Origin: Actinomycetota bacterium
GTDB taxonomy: Bacteria > Actinomycetota > Humimicrobiia > Humimicrobiales > Humimicrobiaceae
Direction: 5' to 3'
DNA: 5,828 nucleotides
Assembly: GCA_003155275.1 (NCBI GenBank)
Contig: PMCC01000127.1
Coordinates: 6,003 to 11,830 of the forward strand
Of this stretch, positions 5,612 to 5,828 are shown piece by piece. The notes under the pieces are model-generated. The model did not search any database, had not been told where the DNA came from, and saw only the letters and a list, made by a program, of their open reading frames with translations. Both the position numbers and the translations under genes were made by a program. Each line of letters opens with the position of its first letter. Position 1 is the first letter of the stretch.

Positions 5612-5640
5612 GATTTTAAAATATTTAAAAAGGACAGAAA

Positions 5641-5828
5641 ATGGCTTTAATCAATTTGAAAGACTTGCTGAAACATTCACAGGCGAACGGTTATGCCGTG
5701 GGGGCATTCAACATTACAAACCTCGGCTTTATTGATGCAGCGATAGCGGCCGCCGTAGAACAGCGCTCCCCAATCATTCTGCAAATTGCCGAGGTCCATT
5801 TAAGGTATGTAAATCTTGAGGAAATTGC
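5641..5828 (+). CDS. Class II ketose-bisphosphate aldolase, N-terminal fragment, cut by window edge
   Basis: Zinc-dependent aldolase that splits fructose-1,6-bisphosphate (or tagatose-1,6-bisphosphate) to triose phosphates in central carbon metabolism. Sixty-two codons are visible. Seen: MALINLKDLLKHSQANGYAV, then GAFNITNLGFIDAAIAAAVE, then RSPIILQIAEVHLRYVNLEE, which follows the typical N-terminus of class II aldolases (first strand GYAVGAFN, helix, second strand SPVILQ). The zinc-binding histidines and the residues that separate fructose from tagatose enzymes lie beyond the window, so neither fba nor gatY/kbaY can be chosen. The ATG is supported by AAGGA six bases upstream. The 105-bp gap from the DUF2007-like gene, with no hairpin terminator in it, allows either read-through or a separate promoter. 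Confidence 0.88.
   Translation, partial: MALINLKDLLKHSQANGYAVGAFNITNLGFIDAAIAAAVEQRSPIILQIAEVHLRYVNLEEI

Overview
The window looks like chromosomal DNA from an AT-rich, walled bacterium, probably an anaerobe of the clostridial/low-GC Gram-positive type. A deep-branching low-GC actinobacterial lineage is also possible. The reasons are a lipoprotein L,D-transpeptidase with a bacterial Ig-like domain, a clostridial-type acyltransferase with a zinc ribbon, a surface FMN-binding protein next to ApbE, AT-rich spacers with TATAAT-type promoters, and mostly clear Shine-Dalgarno sites. No taxonomic marker gene is present, so this is inference. There are no tRNA or rRNA genes, CRISPR arrays or transposons.

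Minus-strand block (1-4406), in transcription order: an L,D-transpeptidase lipoprotein (3264-4406); a stand-alone RmlC-type sugar epimerase (2510-3151); a PlsC-type lysophospholipid acyltransferase with a C-terminal four-Cys zinc ribbon (1126-2394); a membrane-anchored FMN_bind protein (208-882); and the N-terminal 44 codons of ApbE, the FMN transferase expected to flavinylate it (1-132, cut by the window edge). The common theme is the cell envelope: peptidoglycan cross-linking, surface-sugar synthesis, phospholipid synthesis and extracytoplasmic flavin redox. The spacers are 75 to 243 bp and two carry plausible promoters, so this is probably several transcription units rather than one operon. 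FMN_bind and apbE form the tightest functional pair.

Plus-strand block (4624-5828): an HD-domain phosphohydrolase (4624-5115), a 77-residue DUF2007-like protein (5302-5535), and the start of a class II ketose-bisphosphate aldolase (5641 to the window edge). These look like cytoplasmic housekeeping genes.

The two blocks diverge from 4407-4623. This spacer holds two adjacent perfect dyads: an 18-bp palindrome with TATAAT on both strands, and a 9-3-9 inverted repeat. They are the best candidates for a shared control element. Other points of interest are a 24-bp perfect direct repeat, exactly 72 bp apart and in the same codon phase, linking the FMN_bind stop to the apbE start; an ApbE whose start is capped by an in-frame stop and has no signal peptide although its presumed substrate is exported; a promoter at the small DUF2007 gene whose geometry predicts a leaderless mRNA; and 11-bp-spaced TTCAT motifs upstream of the FMN_bind -10. 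I do not see a clearly new multi-gene system. The most original material is regulatory, plus the flavinylation pair.
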